A program made the position numbers and the translations under genes. Positions 1 to 10,125 of a stretch of DNA of 64,000 bases are shown piece by piece. The stretch's first letter is position 1, and the number at the start of each line of letters is the position of its first letter. The stretch spans positions 182,091 to 246,090 of the forward strand of contig VWZW01001254.1 in the NCBI GenBank assembly GCA_013397115.1, in the 5' to 3' direction. Source of the DNA: Edolisoma coerulescens. Taxonomy: Eukaryota; Chordata; Aves; Passeriformes; Campephagidae. The notes below the pieces were generated by a model. That model saw only the letters and a program-made list of their open reading frames with translations, did no database searches and was not told the origin of the DNA.

Positions 1-46
1 CGCTTCGCTGTGCTTTGCTGTCGCTCCGGTTCGCCGCAAGCCCCCG

Positions 47-94
47 TGACGTCACAGCGTGGCTGTGGGGCTCCGGGGGCGCGCTGTGACGTCA
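47..94. promoter_or_regulatory. Inverted pair of palindromic CRE (CREB/ATF) sites
   Basis: The full palindromic cAMP-response element TGACGTCA occurs at 47-54 and again at 87-94, 40 bp apart. Each is extended on its inner side so that TGACGTCACAGCG at 47-59 is the exact reverse complement of CGCTGTGACGTCA at 82-94, giving 13-bp inverted arms around a 22-bp GC-rich spacer. CREB/ATF dimers bind such sites, and intact CREs in CpG islands usually lie within about 200 bp of a transcription start. The symmetrical arrangement would suit a bidirectional promoter, with one gene running left out of the window. Confidence 0.7.
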
Positions 95-99
95 TGCCG

Positions 100-142
100 G
101 CGCTGTGCGCGGCGCGGAGGCCGATGGCGGGGTGTGGGTAGG
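100..142 (+). other. Possible very short first exon downstream of the CRE pair
   Basis: Just right of the CREs an ATG at 124-126 lies in GCCGATGG context, with G at +4 but no purine at -3. Two donor-like sites follow: GG|GTAGGG with GT at 138-139, and AGG|GTGAGC with GT at 143-144. Using the first leaves a frame of four codons plus two bases open into a downstream exon (Met-Ala-Gly-Cys...). Using the second includes an in-frame TAG at 139-141, so the exon would be non-coding. The start site is not visible, and no partner exon was recognised in the remaining 64 kb. This is a candidate only. Confidence 0.2.
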
Positions 143-322
143 GTGAGCACCGGGGTCGGGGGGACACACGGCGGATTCTCCCCCTACCCCGGTGGGTGCT
201 GCAGGGGCTGGGTGCCCTCCCCGGTACGTGTGGCCGGGCGGCTCCACCGGGGCTCCCCGGGGGTCCAGGCCGGGATCCGACGGCTCCGCTCCGGTTCATA
301 GTTGGCTTCGCCCTCGGAAAAA

Positions 323-451
323 TATAAAGCGCCGCGCTGCTCCGTGCTCCGTTCCTCCCGGGCCACGAGGGAGGACGGGAGCCGCTTCTGAGCCAGCCTG
401 CTTCCCCCTCCTCCCTTGCCGAGCAGCATGGATTAGAGCGAAAGCGGCGGT
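323..451 (+). promoter_or_regulatory. TATA-box promoter candidate with downstream donor site
   Basis: A good TATA box, AATATAAAG, lies at 321-329 (TATAAA core 323-328) inside GC-rich DNA, predicting a start about 25-30 bp further, near 350-358. A donor-like GCG|GTGAGC follows with GT at 450-451, so a first exon of about 95 bp is possible. The ATG at 428-430 is followed at once by TAG, so such an exon would be untranslated. TATA boxes are uncommon in CpG islands and tend to mark regulated genes. There is no transcript evidence here. Confidence 0.35.
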
Positions 452-452
452 G

Positions 453-3230
453 AGCAGCCCCTGTCCTTCCCTCTGGGAAGCGAGGTTTTTGCCTTGGCGC
501 AGAAATACGCGGGGACCGGGATCCTGCTCACGGAGTCAGGGCAGGGCAGGAGAAGCCGAGCCGCTCTCCCTCTGGCCCCCAAGCTCGGCCGAGGGGCACT
601 GAGCCTGTGGCATCGCTAGAAAGAAAGGGGAGACGGAGGAATAAAGCGAAAGGCCGGACAAATCCCGGCGTCCTTCAGTGATGTGGAGGAAGGTGCACGT
701 CTGGCCTTTGCCTGCTGCTTCTCTGAAGGCTCGGGCGAGAAATCCTTCGGGGCCGGGGAGGCTTTCCGGGGGGGACACTCTCCTCGGGGCCACACTTGTT
801 AGAGGGAGCAAAGCCCCGAGGAAAGGGAAGGAAACGCAGACAGAATTCCCCCGCCACGAGCCCTAGGGAGAGGGAGCTGGAGCACACGCCAGGCCAAGAG
901 ACGTCTTGCCGGATGAAGAAGGGACGGGTGAATTGGTAAAAACCGTGTAACCGAGAGGGCAGAGGCTCCGTCAGAGCCACGACGGGCAGGGTGATCTCCA
1001 AGAGGGGCACGCACAAAGTCCCCATGCATTCCTGGATGCCCGCAGCGCCCGCGCGGGGCAGCGCGCCCGGGGCGCCGTCCCTGGCCGACCCCTCTTGGGA
1101 CAGAAATGGGACGGGGGAAGAAATTATCTGGAAGGGGCTTGTAAATTAATGTTCTGCCTTTAAAACCTTGCCAGGGAGGAAACGAGGGGGTGTCACGGCT
1201 TGTCGGGGCACGGCGTGGGCCCCGCAGTTCCCTTTCAGCCCCAGAAAGCGGCTGCGCCCATCAGCGCGGGATTTGCCGTGATGTTGGAACTCCCCTAAAT
1301 GCAAGAGAAGCCGCGGGACAGATGCCCAGCGAAACGCGATTGTCTCTCCTGCGATAAACCACCGTGGTGCGGCTCACGGAACCGCAGGAATTTGTTTGCC
1401 TCTTGAGTTTGCTTCCTGAAGACTAGCCCATGCAGGGGAGAGAGGGTTTTGGAGTGGCTCTTGTCAGATGAGAAAGAAAAAGCGCGTCGGGAAAGAGTTT
1501 CTCTTCCCGTGGGTTAAAGGAATCTGCGTCTCCTCCAAGCGCAGGGCTGGCTGCGCGGGGCCAGGCTCTCTCCACCTCGGCCTCCCCAAATAACGGGAGC
1601 AATGCCCGCCTGGACTCGGGATCGGGGAGAGAGAGGAGCAGTGCCTTTATGGCATCATTTTAAGATAACGCGGCAAAAGAGGGGGAAATAACGCTGTTGG
1701 GACTCGAGCTTTGAAGAAAGATGCTCAGATCGGAATAGAACAGATGGGATAAAATTCCTTCGTCCTGCGCCCGCTTTTTGTGCTCCGTGCACCTCGGGTG
1801 CTGTTCGGGCCAAGGGGCCGGGTGGCGGAGCCGGGACATGGGTTGCTTCCTCTCCCCCGGCTACAGGGAAAATGAATTTTATCTCTCTCCAGCGTGCTCC
1901 CGCTGGGCACGTGCAGGTAGAGCAAAGCCACGAAAACGAGTCTGGGGAAAGATGTGCCCGTGGAGGGATTTGTTCCCGCCTGTACAGGGAAGGGAGTTTT
2001 CCCCGTCCCCCGAGGCTGTAGTTACTGCTCGATTTCTGCGGAAAAAAGTCGGGACAATGTCGTGACCGCAGGCAGCTCCAACACCGTTCGCTGGCGAAGG
2101 CGACACGTCCGTAGTGCAGTGCAACCCCCTCACTCCCAGGACAGGTCAAAGAAAGCTTGGGGGTGCCTCTATTTTGTTTGCTTGTTATGGCCTGGTAGCA
2201 CGAAAGGCTTTTGATGCTGGTTGTCTCCGAAGGCGAGACGCCCGAGCCCACTGTTTTGCTGCGGACCCGAAAACCCTCGACGGCGTTTCCATCGGGGGCA
2301 GGAGCTTTCCGGGCGGTCTCTTCACCTCCCCTAAAGCCGCTGTGACTCTTTCCAGATCAGTGCCGGGCACTGCAACCCCCTTGGGCTGCCGCCGCCCTCG
2401 CAGCGCGGCTGGGTGACAGCGGGGTGTCGCGGCGGGGCCGGGGTCCCCGCGGAGGGGCCGGCAGGAGCTTCCCCGGCTCTGCCCCGGTCTCCGCGGTCCC
2501 GGCCGGGGCAGACTCCCCGCACACACTCGCTTCGTTGCTTTGCTTCCCCACCCGGACGCCAGGCAGAGATTTTTCGCGCTGATTTCGGATGAAAAGCTGT
2601 ACGTGAGACCAAGAAGAGGCAGCGATACGCGCTGCCGCACGGAAAACAGAGGTTTTCCTGCCTCTTCCTGCGTGGCTTGTATGGGAAATCGGATTAATAC
2701 TGAAGCGGGAGGCCTCGCCGTGCCGTTCCGATATCCCAGCCCTGTTTGGGGGCATCCACACTCGCAGGGATGCACAGCCGGGCTTATCAGAGCCAGGGTC
2801 CGGCCGGCCTTCTGCCCGGGGAGCAGCTTACCAATAACCTCACCTTTCCCGGGCGCTGTGTTAGGAAGTCCACTAACAGGACACTTTTCGCCCGATTTCT
2901 TACCAGAGACCTCCCGTCTCCGGAGACCCGACTCAACCTCAGAAATAACAGCCATATTAGAAGAAAACCCCCCCAAAACAATAATACAACAAACCAGAAG
3001 CAATATTTTAATCAAGCGATATACGGTGCAAAAGGGCGGGCGAGGAGCTGGCATCGGGCTCCGCCGCGGTCCCCCCCGGCTCGGTGCTGCTCCCCCCAGA
3101 GCCCCGTGGGCGCGGAGCCGGCGGCAGAGAAACCTGAGTTCTCCTCCCTCGTTAGCAGAGCGAGACCGGCCCCGCTCCTTAGGAAAATATTTTTATTTTA
3201 TTTTAATGTCGGGCTTAAGCTGATGTCTTA
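453..3230. other. GC-rich island interior, no recognisable gene
   Basis: This stretch is dense in CpG up to about 3180. Several long open frames exist, the longest on the minus strand at 2185-3054 (289 codons) and 1655-2251 (198 codons). Both are low-complexity, rich in Arg, Pro, Gly and Ala, and show no domain I know. Stop codons are rare by chance in such DNA, so I do not call them genes. A run of seven C residues occurs at about 2970-2976. The AT-rich tail from 3184 begins the next patch. Confidence 0.6.
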
Positions 3231-3660
3231 AAAAATAATTGTTTTCAGACCCCAGTTCACTCGGCATCGCCGTTTCACACTCGCAGGCACACACAGCTTT
3301 CCCTGCAGTTCATGCCTCGGGACTGCCTGGCGTCGGCAAGACAAACTGCAATCTCCAAAATGTCAACTTTTGCCACAATCTCGACTAAAAAAACCACCCC
3401 CTTCTTATTGCTGTTGAGCGCTCATCAGAAATAATGGCTGTTTACACAAAACCTTTATTCACTTTCTTAAATAAACACCAGTGAATTCAAATAAAGCAAA
3501 GCCTCAGCTATATTTCAAGCACAACGTTTGCTGTGTGTATTCTCGGCTGCGGACCTGGAGAGACTCCTCGGAGAGAAATATGAAGTCTCTTTTCATGGTC
3601 CACCTCCATTAACTAAATATGCTCGCTCACCTCGGCCAGGTTTATACTACTTCGGTTTTC
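3231..3660. promoter_or_regulatory. AT-richer patch inside the island domain, enhancer-like
   Basis: CpG density drops here and short AT-rich motifs cluster, including ATAATGG, TTTATTCAC, AATAAAC and AATAAAG around 3430-3500. GC-rich DNA resumes after about 3780. No repeat was recognised. AT-rich patches preserved within a developmental CpG-island domain are often conserved non-coding elements. I have no alignment, so conservation is inferred from texture only. Confidence 0.3.
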
Positions 3661-4184
3661 CTTTTTTCCCCTCTTTTTCGTGTTTTTCCCCAGCTGAAGC
3701 GGAAATATCTCCTCCCTTTTCCCCAGCCCCTTTTTACAGAGGTGTGGTCCGGACGCTTTTCTTTTAAAATCAATTTGCAGAAGCCCCCTCCCCTCGCCTT
3801 TCACAGCCTCGGCTCGGGGGCGCTCTGCGGGCACACCGCCGCCCTCCGCAGCCCTCCCGGCCGAGGGTGCTCGTGGCTCGGCGCGCAGAGGTGGCTCTGG
3901 TTGAGGGGAGGTGTGTGGCTTGTGGGTTGGCGAGCCCGGTGAGGCGATGCCAAGGTCTCGTTTATCTCGGAAAGAACAGCGTAGAAATACAGTTCGTGCG
4001 AACCCACGAGCTCAGCGGGGCAGCGGGGAGCGGCGGGGACCCGCGGAGGGAGCGGAGGGAGCGGCGGTCCCGCCATCCATCGCCCCTCGAGGGAACCGGG
4101 TCGGTCCCGGCGCGGCGCGGGGAGCGCTGCCCTCCTGCTCCCCTCATCTCCCCCGCTCCCAGGCCGGGACTCGCGGCCCCAGCC

Positions 4185-4450
4185 CTAATGAGATCCATTA
4201 AGCGAATTATTGATGTGGAGGTTCGCTGTGAGGTCCCGGCTGGAGGGAAACGGGGCTCTGCTGCAGATACAGGCGCTCTGATCTGCACCACCTGGCTGAA
4301 ACCAGAGAGCCGCCACTTCATTAATGGGTTTAGCCTTTGCTAATTGGTGTCTTTAGGAGCCTTGCCAAATTCTGCTCCGCGATCTTTGGAGGCAGCTTTT
4401 GTTTTTCCTGCTGCCGGTGACATTCGTTGACGGCGATTAGAGCCGATCCC
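4185..4450. promoter_or_regulatory. Homeodomain-motif cluster, candidate conserved non-coding element
   Basis: TAAT/ATTA cores recur through about 240 bp: CTAATGAG near 4185, CATTAAGCG near 4197, AATTATTGAT near 4205, CATTAATGGG near 4319 and GCTAATTGG near 4340. The surrounding DNA is otherwise GC-rich, so this clustering is unlikely to reflect background composition alone. TAAT is the generic homeodomain core, so the binding protein cannot be named. No reading frame here looks coding. Confidence 0.4.
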
Positions 4451-4974
4451 GCTGCAGCGCCGGTGGCCCGCCGGGCAGCTCGACAGCCCCCGACGGGCCG
4501 GGCCGGGCTGCGCGGCTGCTCCGGGCACCTCCTGCCCGCTGCTGCCTCCTCCGTCACCACCCACCATCGTCATCCTCAGCAGAAGTGGAAACGCCGCAGG
4601 TGAACCCGGCAGCGAGAAGAGCCAAGCCCCTCTCCTCCCGCCTCGGTGACGGCTGCGGCAGGTGACACGAGTGGGAGGTGGGGCGACAGGAGCCCCATGA
4701 CCCACGCCCGCCCTGCGGAAAGCAAGCGCAGGGGCCGGGGCTGTCCCTGTCCGTCGGGGCAGCGGGGAAAGCAGCCACAGGGCCGATCCCGGGGAAAAGG
4801 GGAGAGGCAGGGGCAGAGCCCGGCCATGCCAACCCCGCTCCCGCTCCAGCCCGGAGCCGCCGCGGCTCTCCCCGGCCGGCAGAACCGGCGCCACGGCTGA
4901 GCCCCTTTCGCCACCCGCCCTCGGGGTCAGCTTCATTCCCGGCCCCGCGGCTCGGAGCAGCTTTTCCGAGACTC

Positions 4975-5065
4975 AAACGGCCGTGCTAATGAAATCCGCT
5001 CACCGCAAATCACAGAGCTCTGCCGTACGCTATAATCAAATTTCTGCTTGCCTTAAAAAACCCGG
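4975..5065. promoter_or_regulatory. Short AT-rich element with homeodomain-like sites
   Basis: This short AT-rich island contains GCTAATGAAATC, CGCAAATCAC and CTATAATCAAAT within about 65 bp, with GC-rich DNA on both sides. It resembles the 4185-4450 element in texture and shares the CTAATGA(G/A)ATC string found near 4185. Function is inferred. Confidence 0.3.
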
Positions 5066-5837
5066 GCCACCCTCCTCCACCCCCGTTCTCCGGGCAAACC
5101 CCAAATCAAAGGTTTCTAGCCATCACACCCCTCCAGTTATGCCTGGTCCCAGGCCATCCTTCCCGGCCTTCGTGCCATCGCATGGTCTTCCCCCCTCCTC
5201 GCGATGACCAGTGCCTTTCCTCGGCCACCAAAACGGGAGACTGCTCGGGACCACCCCTGTCTGCTTGGCCGGTCACCTGCATGGCAGCACGAGGGTGATA
5301 AAAGGATGGGGATGCGGGAGAGAGCAGAGAGGCTGGAGGGTTTGCTTACCCAGCAGCCCAAAAGAGGGGTCGGCGGGGAAGAGACGCACTCTTCACAGAC
5401 ACACACACAAATCACACCAGCCTCATTTCCCGGGTAATGTGTCACCAGCCGTGTAAGTCAAGTATTCAGGGGTCAGACGCGGCTGATAAATCATGCCGAG
5501 CGGGGATTTTATCCTCCTCACGGCACCGCCGTCACCGGGCTTTGCTGAACCACTCCGGGGGCTGTGGCTGGTGCCGGCCCCGAGGCGAGGGGTCAAAGCT
5601 GATACGAAATGAAGAGGCACTCTTGTCCCCACCTTGCCCCCTAACCTGGAGCCCGTCCGGCCTTGGCTCATTTAAGCCGGGCTACAAAGCGCTCTGACCC
5701 GTGCGGGACTGGGAGAGACCGCCCCAGCTTCACCGGGATCCCCTAGCCTGTGTCTGAACCCAGCCCTGGAAAGCAACAAGAAGAAGGATGGGATGCGGCA
5801 TGGACCCGGTCCGTCTCCCCGAAACATCCCGGTACAA

Positions 5838-6572
5838 TTCTAAAATGCATGAGCTTCCAAGCTGGCCCGCGTGGCTAGAGCGCTCCACACTTCCATGGAC
5901 GAGCCCAAGACCTGGCCCACAGCCTTGTCATTGTCCTTTGACACCACATAAACAAAACATGTAGTTGCAGATGAAAAATAACTCGGGGGAATTACAGCCT
6001 GTGTTTTACAAGCAATCCGTTTGAGCTTTTCTATTACCATCGTTATTTCAATGACAGCAAAAGTATGTCGGAATTCCCTTTTTCAGCGCATTCATACAGA
6101 TATCCCTAGATACGTATTGGAGTATGGACATACACACTACATACACGCATATTTATCTGTGAAAGCAGTCCATTGTAAATACCTGTCTTTGTATAAATGA
6201 CTAGGCTCTGCAGGGTTATCAATGTCTTTAAAAGACCTTTTCGGCAGAAGTGCCTAGATTACAGGCATTTTCAATTCCTGTTCGTAACGAGACCTGTCTG
6301 GATGTTAACAGAGATGCCCAGGACAGCGACTATAAAAGATGACTTGATGAAGCAGCATGAGCTTAGTCTACAAACAAGGGCTGTTGATGAGTAGAAAAGG
6401 GGTTAGACTGCAGCTGATACAACAGCCACTTCTCATCGCTACAGCCCTTCAGCACGGCTCGGGAGTGAGTATTTTTACCAGTGGTGTAACAGGGAGGATG
6501 TGGAGCTTGGTTCTGGCTGGGGCTTGACTCTGCACGGCTTCCCTTTTTACTGCAGTTCTTCAGTTCTCCAGA
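5838..6572. repeat. Mosaic duplication, copy A (contiguous, CpG-retaining)
   Basis: This block is matched in two separate pieces elsewhere in the window, in the same orientation. Positions 5838-5932 match 10031-10125 with no net length change (about 85% identity by eye). From about 5941 to 6572 it matches 20517-21146 with small indels (roughly 75-80%). Well-kept shared strings include CATTCATACAGATATCC, GCAGTCCATTGTAAATAC, GAAGCAGCATGAGCTTA and GATGTGGAGCTTGGTTCTGG. Copy A holds about 19 CpGs, nearly all lost in the other copies. It has no terminal repeats, poly-A tail or target-site duplication I can see. It could be a local segmental duplication of regulatory DNA or copies of an uncatalogued repeat family; the sequence does not decide between these. 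Confidence 0.85.
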
Positions 6573-6984
6573 ATTTAGCACATCCAGTACAGTTCGCTTC
6601 TCAGCATTGTGTTTCCAAGGACAAATCTCAGTGTGGATCGTTTGGCCCAAGTGGCCCCTCCTCCATTCCCGGAGAGTCCCCTCCCGCCCGCACCCACCCA
6701 CCAGTGTCTGTGACCGCAGCCGTGGCGGATTAGCCGCCGCTGGGCGAGGAGCAGGGGTCCTCTACTTTATCCTCAAACCTTTGGGAACGTTGTCCGAGGT
6801 GGGGTGGAGTTGGGAAAGGTCCTGACGGCCTCCCCTGAGCTGTGGATTGCTCCGACCCCCGCTGTCCCTCGCCCCCGCAACCCACCCGGGGCGGAGCGGG
6901 AGAAGGGCGGCCCCGCGGCCCCGGCCGGATCGGGCTCCGCTCTCCGGCTACAGTAGACGTGTTTATTTGTGCGCGCCCCCCTCC

Positions 6985-7648
6985 CCATAAATCCCACCAT
7001 CTATAATCATTATCTACATGGAAACTTTTGCCCCCTGCAGCCCCCAGAACCCCTCCCCTCCCCTAGTTAGCGGTGATGATTTTAAAAGCATGCGATGATC
7101 TAAGCCCTAATACTAATATTATGCATCATTTGGACAGGATAACCATGCCACCTTGTCAAACGCTGCCTCTTTACACAACCCATTTGCTGCATCGCAGAGT
7201 CATAACGGCGGTGATGGATGGGCCGGGGACCCCCCCGGCGCCCCCCCGGCGCGGGCAGGAATGCTGGCGGGCCGAGCCCCCGCGCCCGCGGCCGGCCCGC
7301 ACCCCGCCGGCGACAATTTATGGTCTGTATATATTTGCTGGCTCCAGATATCGGCAACGTAATGGATGGTTATATTTTATGAATCCGAGGCTCGGATCTA
7401 GGGACTCGGGAGTCCCTTCCTTGTATGGTGCACTCCTGTCTCGCCCTTAATCCGCCCGGCAGGCAATAAACTTCCCCGCTAAATGCGCCGGGAGATAACA
7501 GACAACTTTTATTGATTACAAGAAAATGCTCGAAACTAAATAAAGGGGTTTTATGAGGATCCCTGCGAAGACCCTTTTCTCCGCAACCATTAAGCACAAT
7601 ATCGACGTTTTACTGCGTGTAAACTGTGAACTTGTTTAGCCATAAAGG
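6985..7648. promoter_or_regulatory. Cluster of caudal/posterior-HOX-type motifs
   Basis: TTTAT(G/T) motifs, the core bound by CDX and HOX9-13 class homeodomains, recur on both strands: CCATAAAT at 6985-6992, ATTTATGG at 7316-7323, TTTTATGA near 7376, GCAATAAA at 7463-7470, TTTATTGA near 7508, TTTTATGAG near 7550 and CCATAAAG at 7640-7647. TGTTTATTTG, a FOX-like site, lies just left at about 6959. AT-rich stretches alternate with very GC-rich ones, including C-runs near 7230-7256. This is a strong candidate regulatory element, but the motif is short and occupancy is inference. Confidence 0.4.
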
Positions 7649-8400
7649 CTGGGGCGGGCGGGAGGCAGATGGAAAGCGCGATGCTCGCCGAGAGGAGCCG
7701 GGCTCGGAGGTGCAGCGGGGCTGCCAGCCCGAAGGGTGCCCGCTGAGCTCCCCGGACTCCTTCTCGGTCCCTCTCTCCTCACCCTTGCCGAAGGCGTCGC
7801 TGCGGGGTCCTCTCCCAAACATGAATACAGGGAGTGCTGGGGGGCAGCACCGGAGATGCTGAGCCCGGGAGGGGCGAAAGGCACCTCACAGCGGCGTTTG
7901 GAGCGGGACTCGTGGGAGTCATCGCCCGGGCGTACCCCGGAGGGAGGATGAGGGGGAGGGAGTCCACTGGCATTTTAAAGTGGATGATCGCGAAGGTTGC
8001 TCCACCTTCTCCCTCTTTCCAGAGGTCTAGGTGGGGGAGGTATGGAGAAAGAGGCGAATTCGTGTATTTTATTGTATTCCCACCGTCTTCTTTATAGCCT
8101 CAGAGGTGAAAGGGGCGTTAAAGTCCCCGCCTGGAAGAGGGATGGTATCGGGGCGGGCGGGGAGGGGGAGGTCCGGCATCAGGCAGCCGGGCTCTGCCCA
8201 GGGACCAGTTCGGGACCTACCCTCCTAGTGCTGGCTTCACTCTGCCCCGGGGTCTGCGCCTCCCCTCTCCGCCCCCGCCGAGGGCACGGACCGCTTCGGG
8301 GAAACCAGTTTAATTCTTCCGTGACACACAGCAGCAGCGCACGGGATGGGCGAGGGCTGCCAAAGGCATCACGAAAATATAAACCCCACCCGCGGCCCTG

Positions 8401-10030
8401 ACTTTGAAACAGCAGTGATCGCATAATTTTTTAATTTTTTTTTTTTTTTAATTTTTGGTGGCGGCACTCAATATTTTGAGCCAAATCCTCTAATAAATTG
8501 CTTAAGATGTCCCGTGGCTTCATTACCGCCGGTATTCCTGTCCATAGGCAGCCGGCTCGGAAGTCACAAACGTTATTTTCTCCTGCAACCTCATTGCCAG
8601 CCTTGAACAGCAAGAGGCAAACGGCGCTGAGATTTTTTCCCCCTTGTTGTTCTGTTTGCCGCACTTGGAAAGGTAACTGTGAAATCACTCAGTGCCTGCG
8701 AGTCGTATCGCATTTTACTGGAAAGCCATAAACCTGTCTCATTCCCTGATGTTTCACGATTTACTTATGAGTGTAAAGGAAATGCTTGAGCAGTGTTCCC
8801 TCTGCAGTTTTCCTTCGGCCAGGGGAAGCCGAGGGAAGATGCTAATATTGCCATCTCATTTTACAATTTATCCCGCCTACCCAAACGGGGGGTGTACACA
8901 AGCCAAGATGCCATGGGGTTCAGTTTCTGAGACGCAGCCCACAGAGATTACACTCGCCTCCATAGCCGGCCCAGTGAATTATTTAGCCTGCCCTTTATCC
9001 CTGTTAAAACGTTGGCTTTCATTTAAACCAACAAAGCCATCCAGAGCCGTTTCTCAGTTCCACAGAGGTCCGGTGAGCAGGATGTCCTGGCAGCGATGTC
9101 GTGTGCGCTCACATCCCGCAGCAGCCCCTCTGCACTGTCACTGCTCACACCGAACGGGATTGTCCCCTCACCAGCGACCTGCACTGTGGGGCCCTTGGCT
9201 TCCCCGTGCAAACACCCTCCCTCCAGCCCACCATGTGCTTACACTTCACTTTATCTCTTATTCATGTGCTTCTCTATGCATACACATATAATATTATGCT
9301 GACCCTTTTTAAAAAAATTAGGTATTTTAAATTTCTTTTTAAGATGCAGCTTCATGAGGAATATTTAGCCCATTAGCTAAATTAGCTGGCAAGAACCAAA
9401 CCCAAACAGAAAAGACATGGGCATCATTATTCGCAGAATTGGAAAACATTTGCAAGACCGTAATACACACTTCAAGTCATAAATTAATAGTTGGTTTATT
9501 CTTCAATCAGGAAAAAGCCATTAAGGTTTGTTCAGCTCTGGTCTGTGGGAAAATAATTTCTTTGATTGAGTTCCCCCTAAAGACCCCCAGAAGTTTTCTC
9601 TCCTCTGTCATGAACAGTCTGCTCTTTCCTGTCTTCCGGATGGAGGGAAGAGTAGGACCTCTGGAGAAAAGCAGCTTTTCAGCATCTTGAATTTCACTTT
9701 GCATCTGTCTTCCCACCTGCTGATTTAATTTCTCTTTGCATTCGGGACCTTTCTAAATCCGCCAAGAGAAAACTATGGAATAATGAGAGTTGTGTATCAT
9801 CTTTTATCAGCTTTTTCTTCCTTGCTGGTGGCCAATACTGCAGCTCTGAAGGAAACAGACATTTGAAGGCGGGGGGCTGAGGAGTGGGAAAGCACGGCAT
9901 GGAAAGAAATTCAAGTTGAGGAATGAGAGGAATGGATAAAAAAAGGCAGGGCTGATGACTTTTTCATTGCATAGATTTCCTACAGGAGCAGTGGTTACCG
10001 ATCATGGGCCTGCTTATTTATTTAGTGTGT
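8401..10030. other. Transition from CpG-island domain to AT-rich DNA
   Basis: A T-rich run at 8428-8455 marks the end of the GC-rich domain. The sequence up to about 9060 still carries scattered CpGs and unique, complex sequence that could include conserved elements. After that it becomes ordinary AT-rich DNA. I recognise no exon, RNA gene or transposon here. Confidence 0.5.
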
Positions 10031-10125
10031 TTCTGAAATGCATGAGCTCCTAAGCTGGCCTGTGTCACTGGAGCCCTCCACACTTCCATGGACGAGCCCC
10101 AGGCCTGGCCCACAGCCTCATCATT
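10031..10125. repeat. Mosaic duplication, copy C (left piece of module A)
   Basis: This 95-bp segment matches 5838-5932 over its full length without a net indel, including ATGCATGAGCT, CTCCACACTTCCATGGACGA and GGCCCACAGCC. Similarity stops abruptly at TCATT: copy A continues with its AT-rich body, while here AGAAAGGGG follows. Both CpGs of the CCCGCG in copy A are TG here. The rest of the module is found 10.4 kb further right at 20517. Confidence 0.8.

Larger units (their letters stand above)
1..8400. promoter_or_regulatory. CpG-island domain, probably a developmental promoter region
   Basis: The sequence is strikingly rich in G, C and CpG from the left edge to about 8.4 kb, then changes to AT-rich, CpG-poor DNA. 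The densest parts by eye are 1-3180, 3780-5720 and 6650-8400; the AT-richer gaps are described separately. I recognise no CR1 or other transposon inside it apart from duplicated module A. In vertebrates, several kilobases of clustered CpG islands free of transposons are typical of promoters of developmental regulators and Polycomb targets. No coding exon, homeobox or other domain was recognised in any frame, so the gene itself probably lies left of the window, or this is the promoter and first-intron part of a gene whose coding exons lie elsewhere. Domain type is inference; base composition is seen directly. Confidence 0.75.

Noticed and set aside
192..602. 136-codon plus-strand open frame across the TATA candidate
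   Set aside because: It would start upstream of the TATA box, and its composition simply reflects CpG-island DNA.
1655..2251. 198-codon minus-strand open frame
   Set aside because: Same GC-rich context, no recognisable domain, and overlapping frames of similar length on both strands.
2185..3054. 289-codon minus-strand open frame with a hydrophobic N-terminal segment
   Set aside because: It lies in GC-rich, stop-poor DNA; the hydrophobic part comes from an AT-rich patch and the rest is Arg/Pro/Gly-rich without a domain. Chance is the better explanation.
5840..6040. Minus-strand 66-codon frame in copy A whose equivalents stay open in copies B and C
   Set aside because: In the 95-bp A/C comparison differences fall about 2, 6 and 5 times on codon positions 1, 2 and 3, with no excess at position 3, so there is no sign of protein-level selection.
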